From NCBI GenBank assembly GCA_023425025.1, contig JAFADG010000035.1:137620-201619 (forward strand): a stretch of 64,000 bases of DNA, in the 5' to 3' direction. The stretch is from Bacillota bacterium (GTDB taxonomy: Bacteria > Bacillota > Clostridia > Christensenellales > Aristaeellaceae). A program made the translations under genes and the position numbers. The number at the start of each line of letters is the position of its first letter. Within the stretch, counting starts at the first letter, position 1. Below are positions 35,276-43,618 of the stretch, one piece after another. The notes under the pieces were generated by a model. The model had not been told where the DNA came from, searched no databases, and saw only the letters and a list, made by a program, of their open reading frames with translations.

Positions 35276-37030
35276 TTGCTCCTGCACAATTCCCATGATC
35301 CTTTTTACCGGCAGCCGTTGGGGGCGCTGCCCTGCGGCGAGAAGATTCAATTGCGCTTTTCCTGTGATTTCGCCATATCTGTCGATGTGCGCGTTTGGGA
35401 TGGCCAGGAAACGGCTGTTTCTATGGTTCAGGAAAGCCCGAATGTCTATAGGACACAGCTTACAGTGCCATCTGCGCCGATGCTCTGGTGGTACGACTTT
35501 ATCATACACACGGACAACGGCATATTGCGCTACGGCAACGCCTATGACCAGTTGGGCGGCGAGGGCGCACTGTATGAGCATACGCCGGCCAGCTTTCAGG
35601 TAACGGTCTATGATCCGGCCTTCAGCACGCCTAACTACATGCATCAAGGTGTAATATACCAAATTTTTCCTGATCGGTTTTATCCTGCGCCTTCCGTTTC
35701 CGTGCATACACGTACCGATATTCAGATGCATGAAACATGGAATGAACTGCCGCTTTTGAACATTGATCCCCGCAGCCATGACAACATGGCGCTGGATTTT
35801 TTCGGCGGGAACTTAAGCGGCATTGCGCAAAAGCTGCCCTATTTGAAAGATTTGGGCATATCGGTGCTGTATTTGAACCCCATCTTCCAGGCCCGCAGCA
35901 ATCACAAATACGATACCGGGGACTATTCCCGCATCGATCCGATGTTCGGCACGGAGGAAGAATTCCAAAGCCTGTGCGCGGAGGCGGCCTCCCTTGGCAT
36001 CCGCATCCTTCTGGACGGCGTTTTCAGCCACACGGGCGAGGACAGCGTCTATTTTAACCGCTATGGCACCTACGACAGTATTGGCGCCTACCAAAGCGCC
36101 GCCTCCCCCTACTTTTCCTGGTTCACCTTTCTTCATTATCCCGGCCGGTACAGATGCTGGTGGGACATTCCCACTCTGCCGGAAGTGCGCAAGGAGGAGC
36201 CTTCCTATCGCTCCTTCCTGTTCAACGCAAACAACGGTATCGTGCCCATGTGGCTGAAAAACGGCGCCTCCGGCTGGCGGCTGGATGTGGCGGACGAGCT
36301 GCCCATGGATTTTTTGCGTCAGCTTCGGCAAAGCGCAAAAAATGCGAGAGAAGACGCTCTTGTCCTGGGCGAGGTATGGGAGGATGCCAGCAACAAGGTG
36401 GCCTACAATGTCCCCCGCAGCTATTGCCTGGGCGATACGCTGGACAGCGTGATGAATTATCCCCTGCGGGAAGAAATCATCCGCTTTCTCACCTTCCATT
36501 CCGACGCTTACTCCTTGGCCCGCCTGATCCGCCATCAGCAGGAGGTGTACCCCGCGCCTTTCCTGCACGCGCTGATGAACCTGCTGGGCAGCCATGATCG
36601 GGCAAGGATCATCAACGTGCTGGCCGGCTGCGAATGGAAGGAACTGCCCAGGGAAGAAAGAGCCCATATGCAATTGACTTTGAAACAATATCAATTGGGC
36701 TCAAACCGCTTCATAAAGGGCATGGAAATCCTCTGTGCCCTGCCCGGCGCGCCTACCCTGTACTACGGCGATGAAGCCGGCATGCAGGGCTCGGCGGACC
36801 CGTATAACCGCGGCACCTATCCCTGGGGCCGGGAGGATGCATCCCTTCAAAACGCCATCCGGGATTTGCTGAATAAACGCAAAAACAGCCCGGTGCTTCA
36901 AACGGGCTTTCTGGAAGCGTCGGCCCTTGACAGCGATACGCTGGTGATTCGAAGGTATTTTCAAAATGGTTTCGATGCCCTTGGAAACCCGGCGCAGGAT
37001 GACGAAACAATCATACAAGTCAGGCGGTAA
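35276..37030 (+). CDS. GH13 alpha-glucanase (neopullulanase/cyclomaltodextrinase-like)
   Basis: A 584-residue GH13 enzyme, N-terminal CBM34-like beta domain then TIM barrel. Conserved regions: DGVFSHTG (I), GWRLDVADE (II, nucleophile Asp near 336), LGEVWED (III, acid Glu near 366) and LLGSHDRARI (IV, Asp near 440). The start is the TTG at 35276: AAGGAGG is 8 nt upstream, and the nearer ATG is out of frame. No signal peptide, so it works in the cytoplasm on imported maltodextrins, next to glgP. Extended -10 TGCTACAAT lies about 45 bp upstream. Confidence 0.92.
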   Translation: MLLHNSHDPFYRQPLGALPCGEKIQLRFSCDFAISVDVRVWDGQETAVSMVQESPNVYRTQLTVPSAPMLWWYDFIIHTDNGILRYGNAYDQLGGEGALYEHTPASFQVTVYDPAFSTPNYMHQGVIYQIFPDRFYPAPSVSVHTRTDIQMHETWNELPLLNIDPRSHDNMALDFFGGNLSGIAQKLPYLKDLGISVLYLNPIFQARSNHKYDTGDYSRIDPMFGTEEEFQSLCAEAASLGIRILLDGVFSHTGEDSVYFNRYGTYDSIGAYQSAASPYFSWFTFLHYPGRYRCWWDIPTLPEVRKEEPSYRSFLFNANNGIVPMWLKNGASGWRLDVADELPMDFLRQLRQSAKNAREDALVLGEVWEDASNKVAYNVPRSYCLGDTLDSVMNYPLREEIIRFLTFHSDAYSLARLIRHQQEVYPAPFLHALMNLLGSHDRARIINVLAGCEWKELPREERAHMQLTLKQYQLGSNRFIKGMEILCALPGAPTLYYGDEAGMQGSADPYNRGTYPWGREDASLQNAIRDLLNKRKNSPVLQTGFLEASALDSDTLVIRRYFQNGFDALGNPAQDDETIIQVRR

Positions 37031-37046
37031 ATGCCTGGCTTTTCTT

Positions 37047-37076
37047 TTGACAAAGCCGCTTTTGCGCAAGTATAAT
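37047..37076 (+). promoter_or_regulatory. Promoter of sirtuin gene
   Basis: TTGACA (37047-37052), 18-bp spacer, TATAAT (37071-37076). A weak hairpin (CAGGC/GCCTG with a T-rich tail) just upstream ends the GH13 gene. Confidence 0.7.
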
Positions 37077-37095
37077 AGCGCGAGGGGTGAATGCA

Positions 37096-37815
37096 ATGGA
37101 CGCGCTTTCAAAACTGCAGGACATGGTCTCAAGCAGCCGTCGTATCGTGTTTTTCGGCGGCGCCGGCGTCTCCACCGAAAGCGGCATTCCCGATTTTCGA
37201 AGCGTTGACGGCCTGTACCATCAATCCTACGCGTATCCTCCGGAAACCATACTGAGCTATTCCTTCTTTTCCAGAAATCCGCAGGTTTTTTACCGTTTTT
37301 ATAAAGAAAAAATGATCTATACGGGCGCAAAACCAAACCCCGCCCATATTGCCCTGGCAAGGTGGGAAAAAGCGGGAAGGCTTTGCGCCATCATCACCCA
37401 GAACATCGACGGGCTGCACCAAACCGCCGGCAGCAAAAATGTGGTGGAGCTGCATGGCACCATACATCAAAACCATTGCCAGCGCTGCAAGAAAGCTTAT
37501 GGGCTGGACTTTATACTGCAGTCGGAGGGCGTACCCAAGTGCGCCTGCGGCGGCACCATCAAGCCCGATGTGGTTTTGTATGAGGAGAATCTGGATCAAC
37601 ATGTTATGGAAAAAACCGTTCGTGAGATGGCCGATGCCGATATGCTGATGATCGGCGGCACCTCCCTGTCCGTTTACCCTGCCGCCGGCTTCGTGCAGGC
37701 GTTTACGGGAAAGTACCTTGCGATCATCAACAAAACGCCGACCTCTCTGGATCAAAAGGCGGATGCCGTCATAGCCGCGCCTATCGGTGAAACACTTCAA
37801 AAAATCGTTGTATAA
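37096..37815 (+). CDS. NAD-dependent protein deacylase, sirtuin family
   Basis: A 239-residue Sir2-type enzyme. GAGVSTESGIPDFRS (22-36) is the NAD-binding loop, TQNIDGLH the core, H120 the catalytic base in VELHG, and C128, C131, C149 and C151 the zinc tetrad. It removes acyl groups from lysine using NAD. GAGGGG is 8 nt before the ATG at 37096; a GTG three codons earlier is also in frame. Bacterial sirtuins often control acetyl-CoA synthetase, but no such gene is near. Confidence 0.95.
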   Translation: MDALSKLQDMVSSSRRIVFFGGAGVSTESGIPDFRSVDGLYHQSYAYPPETILSYSFFSRNPQVFYRFYKEKMIYTGAKPNPAHIALARWEKAGRLCAIITQNIDGLHQTAGSKNVVELHGTIHQNHCQRCKKAYGLDFILQSEGVPKCACGGTIKPDVVLYEENLDQHVMEKTVREMADADMLMIGGTSLSVYPAAGFVQAFTGKYLAIINKTPTSLDQKADAVIAAPIGETLQKIVV

Positions 37816-37822
37816 TTCATTT

Positions 37823-38158
37823 CTGGCCGGGCAAGATAGGATTGATGCTTCGAGGTGGTAGATTTCGTTGCAACCACGCGCCCCGGTGGCTGAAAGAGAT
37901 GCAGGAGACGCAACGCCTGCCGAAGCATGCAAACAAGGTTTATCCAGATGGCAAACCGCATGGAAAATGAATTCCTCCCTTCCAAAGGAATAAAACCCTT
38001 TGGTCCTCTCTTATTCAATGGCGTGTAGGCCATTCACAGGGAGTTGCAGGGAAAACCCCTGCCAACAGGGATACGCAGGATCATGTTTTGCGTTGCGGTT
38101 TCCACTGGATAACCTTGTTCGTTTGTAATCAAAAAAAGTGGCAATGCCACTTTTTTTA
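37823..38158 (+). ncRNA. Candidate structured non-coding RNA of unknown family
   Basis: A gene-free stretch with dense, nested complementarity. Helix A, 37845-37852 with 37921-37928, closes two hairpins (37855-37859/37873-37877 and 37901-37905/37916-37920) whose loops carry CGTTGC (37866-37871) and GCAACG (37910-37915), a perfect 6-bp kissing pair. A long helix of about 26 bp joins 37932-37960 to 38094-38119 with small bulges and encloses hairpins at 37982-38003, 38017-38034 and 38043-38066. It ends in a terminator. A TATAAT at 37811-37816 fits a start near 37823. It does not match RNase P, tmRNA, SRP, 6S, T-box or riboswitch signatures I know. The strand is inferred from promoter and terminator. 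Confidence 0.6.
38131..38157. terminator. Bidirectional terminator (ncRNA candidate and recF)
   Basis: AAAAAAAGTGGC-AAT-GCCACTTTTTTT perfect hairpin with T-tracts in both directions; recF's stop codon abuts it. Confidence 0.9.
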
Positions 38159-39283
38159 TACCCCCTGCAGACTGGCGCAGCCTGTTTCCCTGTCCACGCT
38201 TACCTCAATTACCGCCTGGGCTTTGGCGCCGGACAGGTCGCTGCGGTCGGTGCAGGTCACAAAGGTTTGAACGCCCTGGATTCTATCCAATAGCAGCGCC
38301 CGCCGCTTGGGGTCCAGCTCGCTCATCACATCATCCAGCAACAAAATCGGCGCTTCTCCGCTTTCCATTTTCATCAGCGTCAGTTGGGACAGCCGCAGGG
38401 CCAGCACCGCGGTGCGCATTTGCCCCTGGGAGGCAAAATTCTTCATGTCCCGGCCCTTGATGGTCAATTGCAGATCATCCCTGTGGGGTCCAAAGTGGGT
38501 GGCACACCTGCGCATGTCTTCCCGCCTTGTTTTGTACAGACCTTCCAGCATGGCTTCCGCAAGCTTATCCGCCTTGCTTAAAACGCCCGCATATTCGGCA
38601 TGGAATACTTCTTCCTTGAGCCCGCTGATATGCTCGTAATTTTTACCGGCCTCTTCCTTCAATATTTCGGCAAACCAACGCCTGTGGCTGACGATGAATG
38701 CCCCTTCCCTGGCCAGCTGCTCATCCCATACCTCCAGCTGCCCTTCCGGATTTTTGTTGCCGCCAGGGGCCGCCATGGCCCGAAGCAGCGCGTTGCGCTG
38801 GTTCAGCGTGGATACGTACTTTTGCAGCGAATAAAAGTACGAGGGCCGAAGCTGGGACAATTGCATGTCCATAAACCGCCGGCGCTGGGCGGGACCCTCC
38901 TTGATCAGCTCCAAATCCTCCGGTGAAAACATCACGCAGTTGATATGCCCCATCAATTCGCCGATGCGGGCCGCGGGTTTTGCGTTCAAAAACACCTGCT
39001 TGGCCCGCTTCTGTGCGGACCAGAGCTTGACCATCACATCCCGCCGCCCGTCCGCGCGCATGACCTGCACCTGTACGCTGGCATACTGGCTGCCCTGGCG
39101 TATCAACTCCCTGTCCTGGCTGATACGGTGGCTGCGCCCCAGGCAGCATAAGTGGATGGCTTCCAGCAGGTTCGTTTTTCCGGCGCCGTTTGCGCCATGG
39201 AATACGGTAATCCCCTCTGACGGCGAAAAAGAAACGCAGGGATAATTGCGGTAGTCCGCAAGCTTCAGCTGCCGGATGACCAC
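38156..39283 (-). CDS. recF: DNA replication/repair protein RecF
   Basis: A 375-residue SMC-like ATPase: Walker A FHGANGAGKTNLLEAI (about 29-44), signature region near QGQMRTAVLALRLSQ, Walker B LLLDDVMSELD. RecF helps load RecA at gaps. The start is a GTG with AAGGAGG at about 7 nt. It follows dnaN on the same strand, the conserved dnaN-recF order near bacterial origins, but 267 bp of inverted-repeat DNA separates them and neither the usual S4-domain gene nor gyrB follows. Confidence 0.96.
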   Translation of the reverse strand: MVIRQLKLADYRNYPCVSFSPSEGITVFHGANGAGKTNLLEAIHLCCLGRSHRISQDRELIRQGSQYASVQVQVMRADGRRDVMVKLWSAQKRAKQVFLNAKPAARIGELMGHINCVMFSPEDLELIKEGPAQRRRFMDMQLSQLRPSYFYSLQKYVSTLNQRNALLRAMAAPGGNKNPEGQLEVWDEQLAREGAFIVSHRRWFAEILKEEAGKNYEHISGLKEEVFHAEYAGVLSKADKLAEAMLEGLYKTRREDMRRCATHFGPHRDDLQLTIKGRDMKNFASQGQMRTAVLALRLSQLTLMKMESGEAPILLLDDVMSELDPKRRALLLDRIQGVQTFVTCTDRSDLSGAKAQAVIEVSVDRETGCASLQGV

Positions 39284-39297
39284 GATTATCCCTCCTT

Positions 39298-39457
39298 ATA
39301 CTAATGGAAAACATTATTTCGTCCAAAGCGGCGAGGAGTTTTCGATGCAGGGCAAGGAGTTGGAGCGAAACGTAGCAGCGCTACGTTGAGCGGAGAACGA
39401 CGCAGCACTGCGCGAAAAGTACTGTCGCGACGACGAAATAATGTTTGGAATTAGTAT
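39298..39457. repeat. MITE-like element with 25-bp terminal inverted repeats
   Basis: ATACTAAT..AACATTATTTCGTC at 39298-39323 is matched inverted at 39432-39457 with a few mismatches; a smaller palindrome ACGTAG/CTACGT lies in the middle. No coding capacity. It looks like a non-autonomous mobile or REP-type element inserted between dnaN and recF. Confidence 0.65.
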
Positions 39458-39467
39458 TACATGGAAA

Positions 39468-39515
39468 GTAGAGGGCGCTGCCCTCTACGCTCCCGCCAAA
39501 GGACACGTCCTTTGG
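39468..39515. repeat. Twin-hairpin repeat element
   Basis: Two adjacent perfect 9-bp hairpins: GTAGAGGGC/GCCCTCTAC (39468-39488) and CCAAAGGAC/GTCCTTTGG (39496-39515), just after the MITE-like element and downstream of dnaN. May also act as the dnaN 3' end. Confidence 0.55.
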
Positions 39516-39550
39516 AATCCTGTTTTCATCAAAGCAAGAAAGAAAATATT

Positions 39551-40666
39551 CTAGTTAAACACTCGGACGGGCAGCACCAAATAAATGTAATGATCGCCTT
39601 CCGGCGGGCAGATCACGCAGGGAGATACGTTGCTGTTAAAGCGCAGGGAGATTTCTTCCTCCCCGATATTCTTGATCACATCGCTGATGTACCTTGCGTT
39701 AAAGGCGATATCCAGGCTCTTGCCGTCCAGCAGTATGTTCAGTTCCTCCACCACGTCGCCCAGTTCCGCGTTGCTGGAAATCACCATCGCGTCGCCGTCG
39801 ATATGCATGCGGATCAGGTTGTTCTTGCCTTCCCTGGCCATCAGGCTGGCCCGCTCGATGGCATTGGCCAACGTTTCACGGCTGGTTTGCACCTTTGTCT
39901 GCCAGTCGGTGGGCAGTATCTGCTTGTAATTGATGTATTCCCCCGCCAGCAGCACGGTGGTCAGCTCCGATTTGCCGAAGGAAACCTTCAAATGCGTCCT
40001 GTCGATGGTGAATATGGCAGGCTTGTCTTCATCGGGCAGTATCTTGCCCAGTTCGCCAAGCACACGGCCGGGGATGATGGCCTCGATGACATCCTTGCCC
40101 TCAGGCAGAAGAAAATTGCCATGGATGCGCTGCAGGGCCAGGCGGAAGCCGTCCAGGCCCACCAGCCTTGTTTCGTCACGCGTGACTTCCAGCAGGCAGC
40201 CGGTCAGTATTTGACGGCTTTCATCGGTGGCGATGGCAAAGGTCACCTTTCCGATCATCTCCCGCAGGTTCTTTTGGGGCAAGGAAAGGGTATTCCCCTC
40301 CTCGATAACCTTCACCGGCGGAAAATCCACCGGCGACATGCCGGATAAGGTGGCGCGGCTGGACATGCACCGGATGGCGGCTACCAGCTTTTCATTGACC
40401 GAGATTTCGACCTCGCCGCCGGGCAGCTTGCGCACAAGCTCCGTAAACAGGCGGCCAGGCAGCACCACTTGCCCTTCCTGGGCGATTTGGGCGTTGACCT
40501 GGCTTTTGATGGTGAGATTGCCGTCGGTGCAGGTCAAAAACAGGCCTTCCTCATTGGCCTCCAGCAAAACGCCTTCCATAACGGGCTTGGCAGGCCGTAC
40601 CGCCAAGGCCCGGGTCGCGTTGGTCAGCCCCTCCAGCAGTTCGCTCGTAGCGCATAAAAAACGCAT
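39551..40666 (-). CDS. dnaN: DNA polymerase III sliding clamp (beta subunit)
   Basis: A 371-residue clamp of standard length with three homologous domains. Recognisable stretches are MRFLCATSELLEGLTNATRALAVRP..-type N-terminus, GGEVEISV, FPPVKVIEEGN, LDGFRLALQ and the C-terminal YIYLVLPVRVFN with the PVR that lines the peptide-binding cleft. It tethers the replicative polymerase to DNA. AAGGGGGG lies 5 nt before the ATG. dnaA, normally just upstream, is absent; the 414-bp region ahead of it looks like oriC. Confidence 0.97.
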   Translation of the reverse strand: MRFLCATSELLEGLTNATRALAVRPAKPVMEGVLLEANEEGLFLTCTDGNLTIKSQVNAQIAQEGQVVLPGRLFTELVRKLPGGEVEISVNEKLVAAIRCMSSRATLSGMSPVDFPPVKVIEEGNTLSLPQKNLREMIGKVTFAIATDESRQILTGCLLEVTRDETRLVGLDGFRLALQRIHGNFLLPEGKDVIEAIIPGRVLGELGKILPDEDKPAIFTIDRTHLKVSFGKSELTTVLLAGEYINYKQILPTDWQTKVQTSRETLANAIERASLMAREGKNNLIRMHIDGDAMVISSNAELGDVVEELNILLDGKSLDIAFNARYISDVIKNIGEEEISLRFNSNVSPCVICPPEGDHYIYLVLPVRVFN

Positions 40667-41080
40667 GGGAACCCCCCTTTTTGTTCAGCAGGTGTAGTGT
40701 ATATATACCGTAGTAATAGTAGGGCATGTGGATAGGGTGGAAAACCCTTCAACTGCTTGTCCCACCTGCAAAAACCTATTGCCTTTTTTGTGGAAAAAGG
40801 GCGGTTTTTCATGGAAGGAATGGGGACAAGCGCAGCCAAAAGTATAATTCGATTTGGAAGGCCATTTTCCTCCCGAAAAGTTTCCCCTTCCCGGAAAGAA
40901 GCATGCATGTTTTGGCGATCCTTTGACGATGCAGCGGACGGCTTTTTCATTTTGGGCCGCCGTTTTCCACCATGTCCACATGCTGTTGAACAAAGGCTGT
41001 GGAAGGGGAAAACTGTGTAAATACTATCTGTATGCCGTGTTTTCCGCGGATATGCACACTTTATCCGCAAAATAAATATT
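40667..41080. other. Candidate replication origin region with DnaA-box-like sites
   Basis: A 414-bp gene-free region upstream of dnaN. Near-consensus DnaA boxes (TTATCCACA): TGTGGATAG 40727-40735, TGTGGAAAA 40789-40797 and TTATCCGCA 41061-41069 match 8/9; TTTTCCACC 40963-40971, ATGTCCACA 40972-40980 and TGTGGAAGG 40998-41006 match 7/9. AT-rich segments sit at both ends (40690-40715 and 41060-41090). Together with dnaN, recF and parS this supports an origin, but no exact box is present. Confidence 0.55.
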
Positions 41081-42064
41081 TTACACGACCTTGATCAGCA
41101 TGGTTTTCTGCTCGTCCATTTCCAGAATCAGCACGCCGTCCTTTTCCAGCTGCTTCAATACGTCGCTGAACCGCTTGAAGCCGATGGAACGCTCGCTGAA
41201 ATCCGGATAGGAAGCCTGTATATCGGCCTTTAATATACTGGGATTGATGCGGTCAAACCCATCGTCCTTGTACCGCTTGAGCTGTTCCTTGAAGGCTTCC
41301 TTCCAGTTTTCCTTGGAAAGCTGCGGCGTGACGGACGCTTCCTTGGTGGTAATGCTTACCATCACGTTGAAATTGTCGTTTTTCACGTGGATGGTGCCGT
41401 ACTTCTGGCTTAGTTTGTTTAAAAGCTTTCCGAACGTGGCGCAGCCGTAGGATTTTTCATTGAAATCAGGCCGCAGGCGCAATAGGATGCCCTTTAGTTC
41501 GCTGGCGTAAATTTCATCCTCGTCGGTCTGCTCCTCAAAGATACCTTCGATCAGTTTGTTTAGTTCCGCCTCATCCAGCGGATCGGAAGAAGCGGTCTTC
41601 TTGGTGGATTGTATGCCGGCGCGGCCGCCCACGCTTTCCAAAAACTGAAACTCGTTGCAGGCGTTGATGAAGATGGTGCTGGCCACCTCGCTGCGGGAGA
41701 TGCCAAGCACAAACTTGCCCATGCTTTTGAGCTTGCCGACCAGAGGCGTATAGTCGCTGTCGCCGGATACGATGCAGAAGCTGTCGATCAGTTGGTTGGT
41801 GTACGCCACCTCCAGCGCGTCGATTACCAGCAGAATATCGGCGTTGTTTTTTTGGGCATACCCGTAGCGCAGGGAAGGCACTACCGTAAAGGTATTGCTT
41901 AGAAGCACTTCCTTCATATCGCTGAACCGGTCGGTATAGCCGTACACCTTGCCCAGCAGTATATCGCCGCGGATTTTTACTTTTTCCAGTATGCTGTTGA
42001 GCGTGGACACCTTTGCGCCGCAGTTTTCCAAATCCACGAAGATGGCAAATTTTGATGCAGACAG
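41081..42064 (-). CDS. NYN-domain RNase-like protein with two LOTUS/OST-HTH domains
   Basis: About 327 residues. An N-terminal NYN (PIN-like) nuclease domain with the acidic residues in FVDLENCG, ADILLVIDALE and VSGDSDYTPLV, then two OST-HTH/LOTUS RNA-binding domains (about 185-245 and 255-325). Likely an RNA-processing or RNA-binding enzyme. The first strand KFAIFVDLEN is open without a normal start: the GTG at 42037 would remove it and has no SD. A CTG at 42064 lies 6 nt after GAGGAG, so I place the start there, unsure. It occupies the place dnaA usually holds relative to dnaN. Confidence 0.82.
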   Translation of the reverse strand: MSASKFAIFVDLENCGAKVSTLNSILEKVKIRGDILLGKVYGYTDRFSDMKEVLLSNTFTVVPSLRYGYAQKNNADILLVIDALEVAYTNQLIDSFCIVSGDSDYTPLVGKLKSMGKFVLGISRSEVASTIFINACNEFQFLESVGGRAGIQSTKKTASSDPLDEAELNKLIEGIFEEQTDEDEIYASELKGILLRLRPDFNEKSYGCATFGKLLNKLSQKYGTIHVKNDNFNVMVSITTKEASVTPQLSKENWKEAFKEQLKRYKDDGFDRINPSILKADIQASYPDFSERSIGFKRFSDVLKQLEKDGVLILEMDEQKTMLIKVV

Positions 42065-42139
42065 GGGAATCTCCTCATTTCTTTCCTGAAAAAGAGAGGG
42101 GCTTCCCCTCCTTTTCAGGCAATATGGCGGTTATTTGTA

Positions 42140-42856
42140 TCAGATCCGGAAGGTGAAGCGGTCCCCCCGGATCAGTTGGCTGGAGGTATGGATGGCGGAC
42201 CCGTTCTGGTCATAAACGCATTCGCGAAGCAGCAGCAGCGCGGCTTCCGGCTCCACATCCAACAGCTTGGCCTGGGTTTGACTGGCGTAGGCCAGCGCAA
42301 TGTCATGCACCGCTTTTTGCGGCTCCGTGCCGTTGCGAAGGAGGATGTCGTACAGGGACTGCGTCAGGTCCTCCCTGTCAAGGAAGGAGAAAGCGGAGGA
42401 AAAGCGGTTGGTTTCCAGCATGACGGGCAGGTTGTCCGCAAAGCGAAGCCGGCATACTTCCAGCACCGTATCCCCCGGCGCCACATGCAAGCTTTCCACG
42501 TCCTCGGGCGTTGCATGCTGCCATTGGGCATGAATCAGCTTTGTCAGGGGGGTGCAGCCCATGATGCGGCAGGCGGTGTGAAAGCTGGTGATCTGCTTCA
42601 AATCCCGCTGTATTTTCGGCACGGCAACAAACGTGCCCTTTCCCTGGTGGCGGATGAGCAGGCCATCCCGCGTAAGGTCCGAAAGGGCCTTGCGCACCGT
42701 GACCCGGCTAACCGCATACGTGTCGCACAACTCCTGCTCGGAGGGGATGCGGCCATGAATGGGATATACGCCTGCCGCTATGTCATTTTTCAGCCGCTGC
42801 ATGAGCTGGCGGTAAAGCGGGCTGAACGTGTCGCTGTTGAGAATGCTTTTTTTCAA
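42140..42856 (-). CDS. GntR/HutC-family transcriptional regulator
   Basis: A 238-residue regulator: N-terminal winged helix (SPLYRQLMQRLKNDIAAGVY..IPSEQELCDTYAVSRVTVRKAL) and a C-terminal UTRA effector domain (LTQSLYDIL, CVYDQNGSAIHTSSQLIRGDRF). HutC-type regulators respond to small metabolites such as sugar phosphates or urocanate. I start at the TTG at 42856, 8 nt after AGGAGG; the in-frame GTG three codons upstream overlaps the SD. Divergent from the Nudix gene. No target operon is adjacent. Confidence 0.9.
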   Translation of the reverse strand: MKKSILNSDTFSPLYRQLMQRLKNDIAAGVYPIHGRIPSEQELCDTYAVSRVTVRKALSDLTRDGLLIRHQGKGTFVAVPKIQRDLKQITSFHTACRIMGCTPLTKLIHAQWQHATPEDVESLHVAPGDTVLEVCRLRFADNLPVMLETNRFSSAFSFLDREDLTQSLYDILLRNGTEPQKAVHDIALAYASQTQAKLLDVEPEAALLLLRECVYDQNGSAIHTSSQLIRGDRFTFRI

Positions 42857-42951
42857 CGGCGGCACCTCCTCAACGTCTTTTTGTCAGTATATCAGTTTCC
42901 CCTGGGAAAATCAAACAAAAACCGTTGTCGTGCCTTGTTCTTGGCACTTGT

Positions 42952-42959
42952 GGTATAAT
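42952..42959 (+). promoter_or_regulatory. Extended -10 promoter of the Nudix gene
   Basis: GGTATAAT preceded by T, giving TGGTATAAT, an extended -10; no good -35 at 17 bp. About 24 bp before the start codon. Confidence 0.55.
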
Positions 42960-42982
42960 ATCTGGGAAGTGAGGTACAAAAG

Positions 42983-43402
42983 ATGAATTGTTCTATCTAT
43001 CCGCCAAATACGCTGAAAAAATACAAGTATGTGGTGAACATATCGCTCTATCAGGGAAAGCTGCTTTTAAGCAGGCATAAGGACCGCTCCACCTGGGAGA
43101 CCCAGGGCGGGCATATCGAAGAAGGCGAGACGCCGGAGCAGGCGGCCGCAAGGGAGCTTGTGGAAGAGTCGGGGGCGGTCCGCTTTACGATCCGGCCGGT
43201 ATGCGATTACGCGGCCGGCGAAGGCACGCTGGTAGGCGGCATGGTGTTCGCTGCCATCATAGAAGAGCTGGGCCCGATGCCGGGGATGGAGATGGCGGAA
43301 ACCGGCCTTTTTGACGCGCTGCCCGGGAATTTGACATATCCGGGTATTACGCCTGTCCTGTACAACCATTATCATGAGCAATTTTTGGCGCAGCAACCGT
43401 AA
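42983..43402 (+). CDS. Nudix hydrolase
   Basis: A 139-residue protein with a complete Nudix box: G43, E49, R57-E58-L59, E61-E62, G64, consistent with GX5EX7REUXEEXGU. It hydrolyses a nucleoside diphosphate linked to another group; MutT-like oxidised-dNTP cleanup is one option, but substrate cannot be told. GTGAGG precedes the ATG. Confidence 0.92.
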   Translation: MNCSIYPPNTLKKYKYVVNISLYQGKLLLSRHKDRSTWETQGGHIEEGETPEQAAARELVEESGAVRFTIRPVCDYAAGEGTLVGGMVFAAIIEELGPMPGMEMAETGLFDALPGNLTYPGITPVLYNHYHEQFLAQQP

Positions 43403-43455
43403 AGGAAAAGGGCATGCTGCTGGAATTCCCTGAAAATAGGAGGGTAGAACGTATG

Positions 43456-43618
43456 CAGAGGCTTCCCCTGGGAGGGGAAGCTGTCGGCGAAGCCGACTGA
43501 TGAGGTTGCTATGGCGACGGAAATTTGCGGTCAAACAACCTCATCCGGCTCAATCGTCGCTGCCCATTTCCGCCACAGGCGGAGGCAGCGTGGAGGAGCC
43601 CGCAAGGGGAAGGCTCTG
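43456..43618. repeat. Inverted-repeat intergenic element (163 bp)
   Basis: CAGAGGCTTCCCC (43456-43468) is matched inverted by GGGGAAGGCTCTG (43606-43618) with one mismatch; inside are further small hairpins (GCTTCCCCTGGGAGGGGAAGC). No coding capacity. The 302 bp between the Nudix and superoxide reductase genes hold only this element. The same start (AGGCTTCCCCT) recurs at about 55760. Confidence 0.65.

Noticed and set aside
37895..37930. Possible cobalamin riboswitch (GCAGGAGAC...GCCTGCC)
   Set aside because: Only a fragment resembles the B12 box; the other conserved segments are absent and no downstream plus-strand gene exists.
37797..38033. 78-codon minus-strand frame in the sirtuin-recF gap
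   Set aside because: Overlaps the sirtuin gene end, has no SD and cuts across the paired helices of the RNA candidate.
41380..41395. Third parS-like site (TTTTTCACGTGGATGG)
   Set aside because: Several mismatches from the consensus and located inside a coding region.
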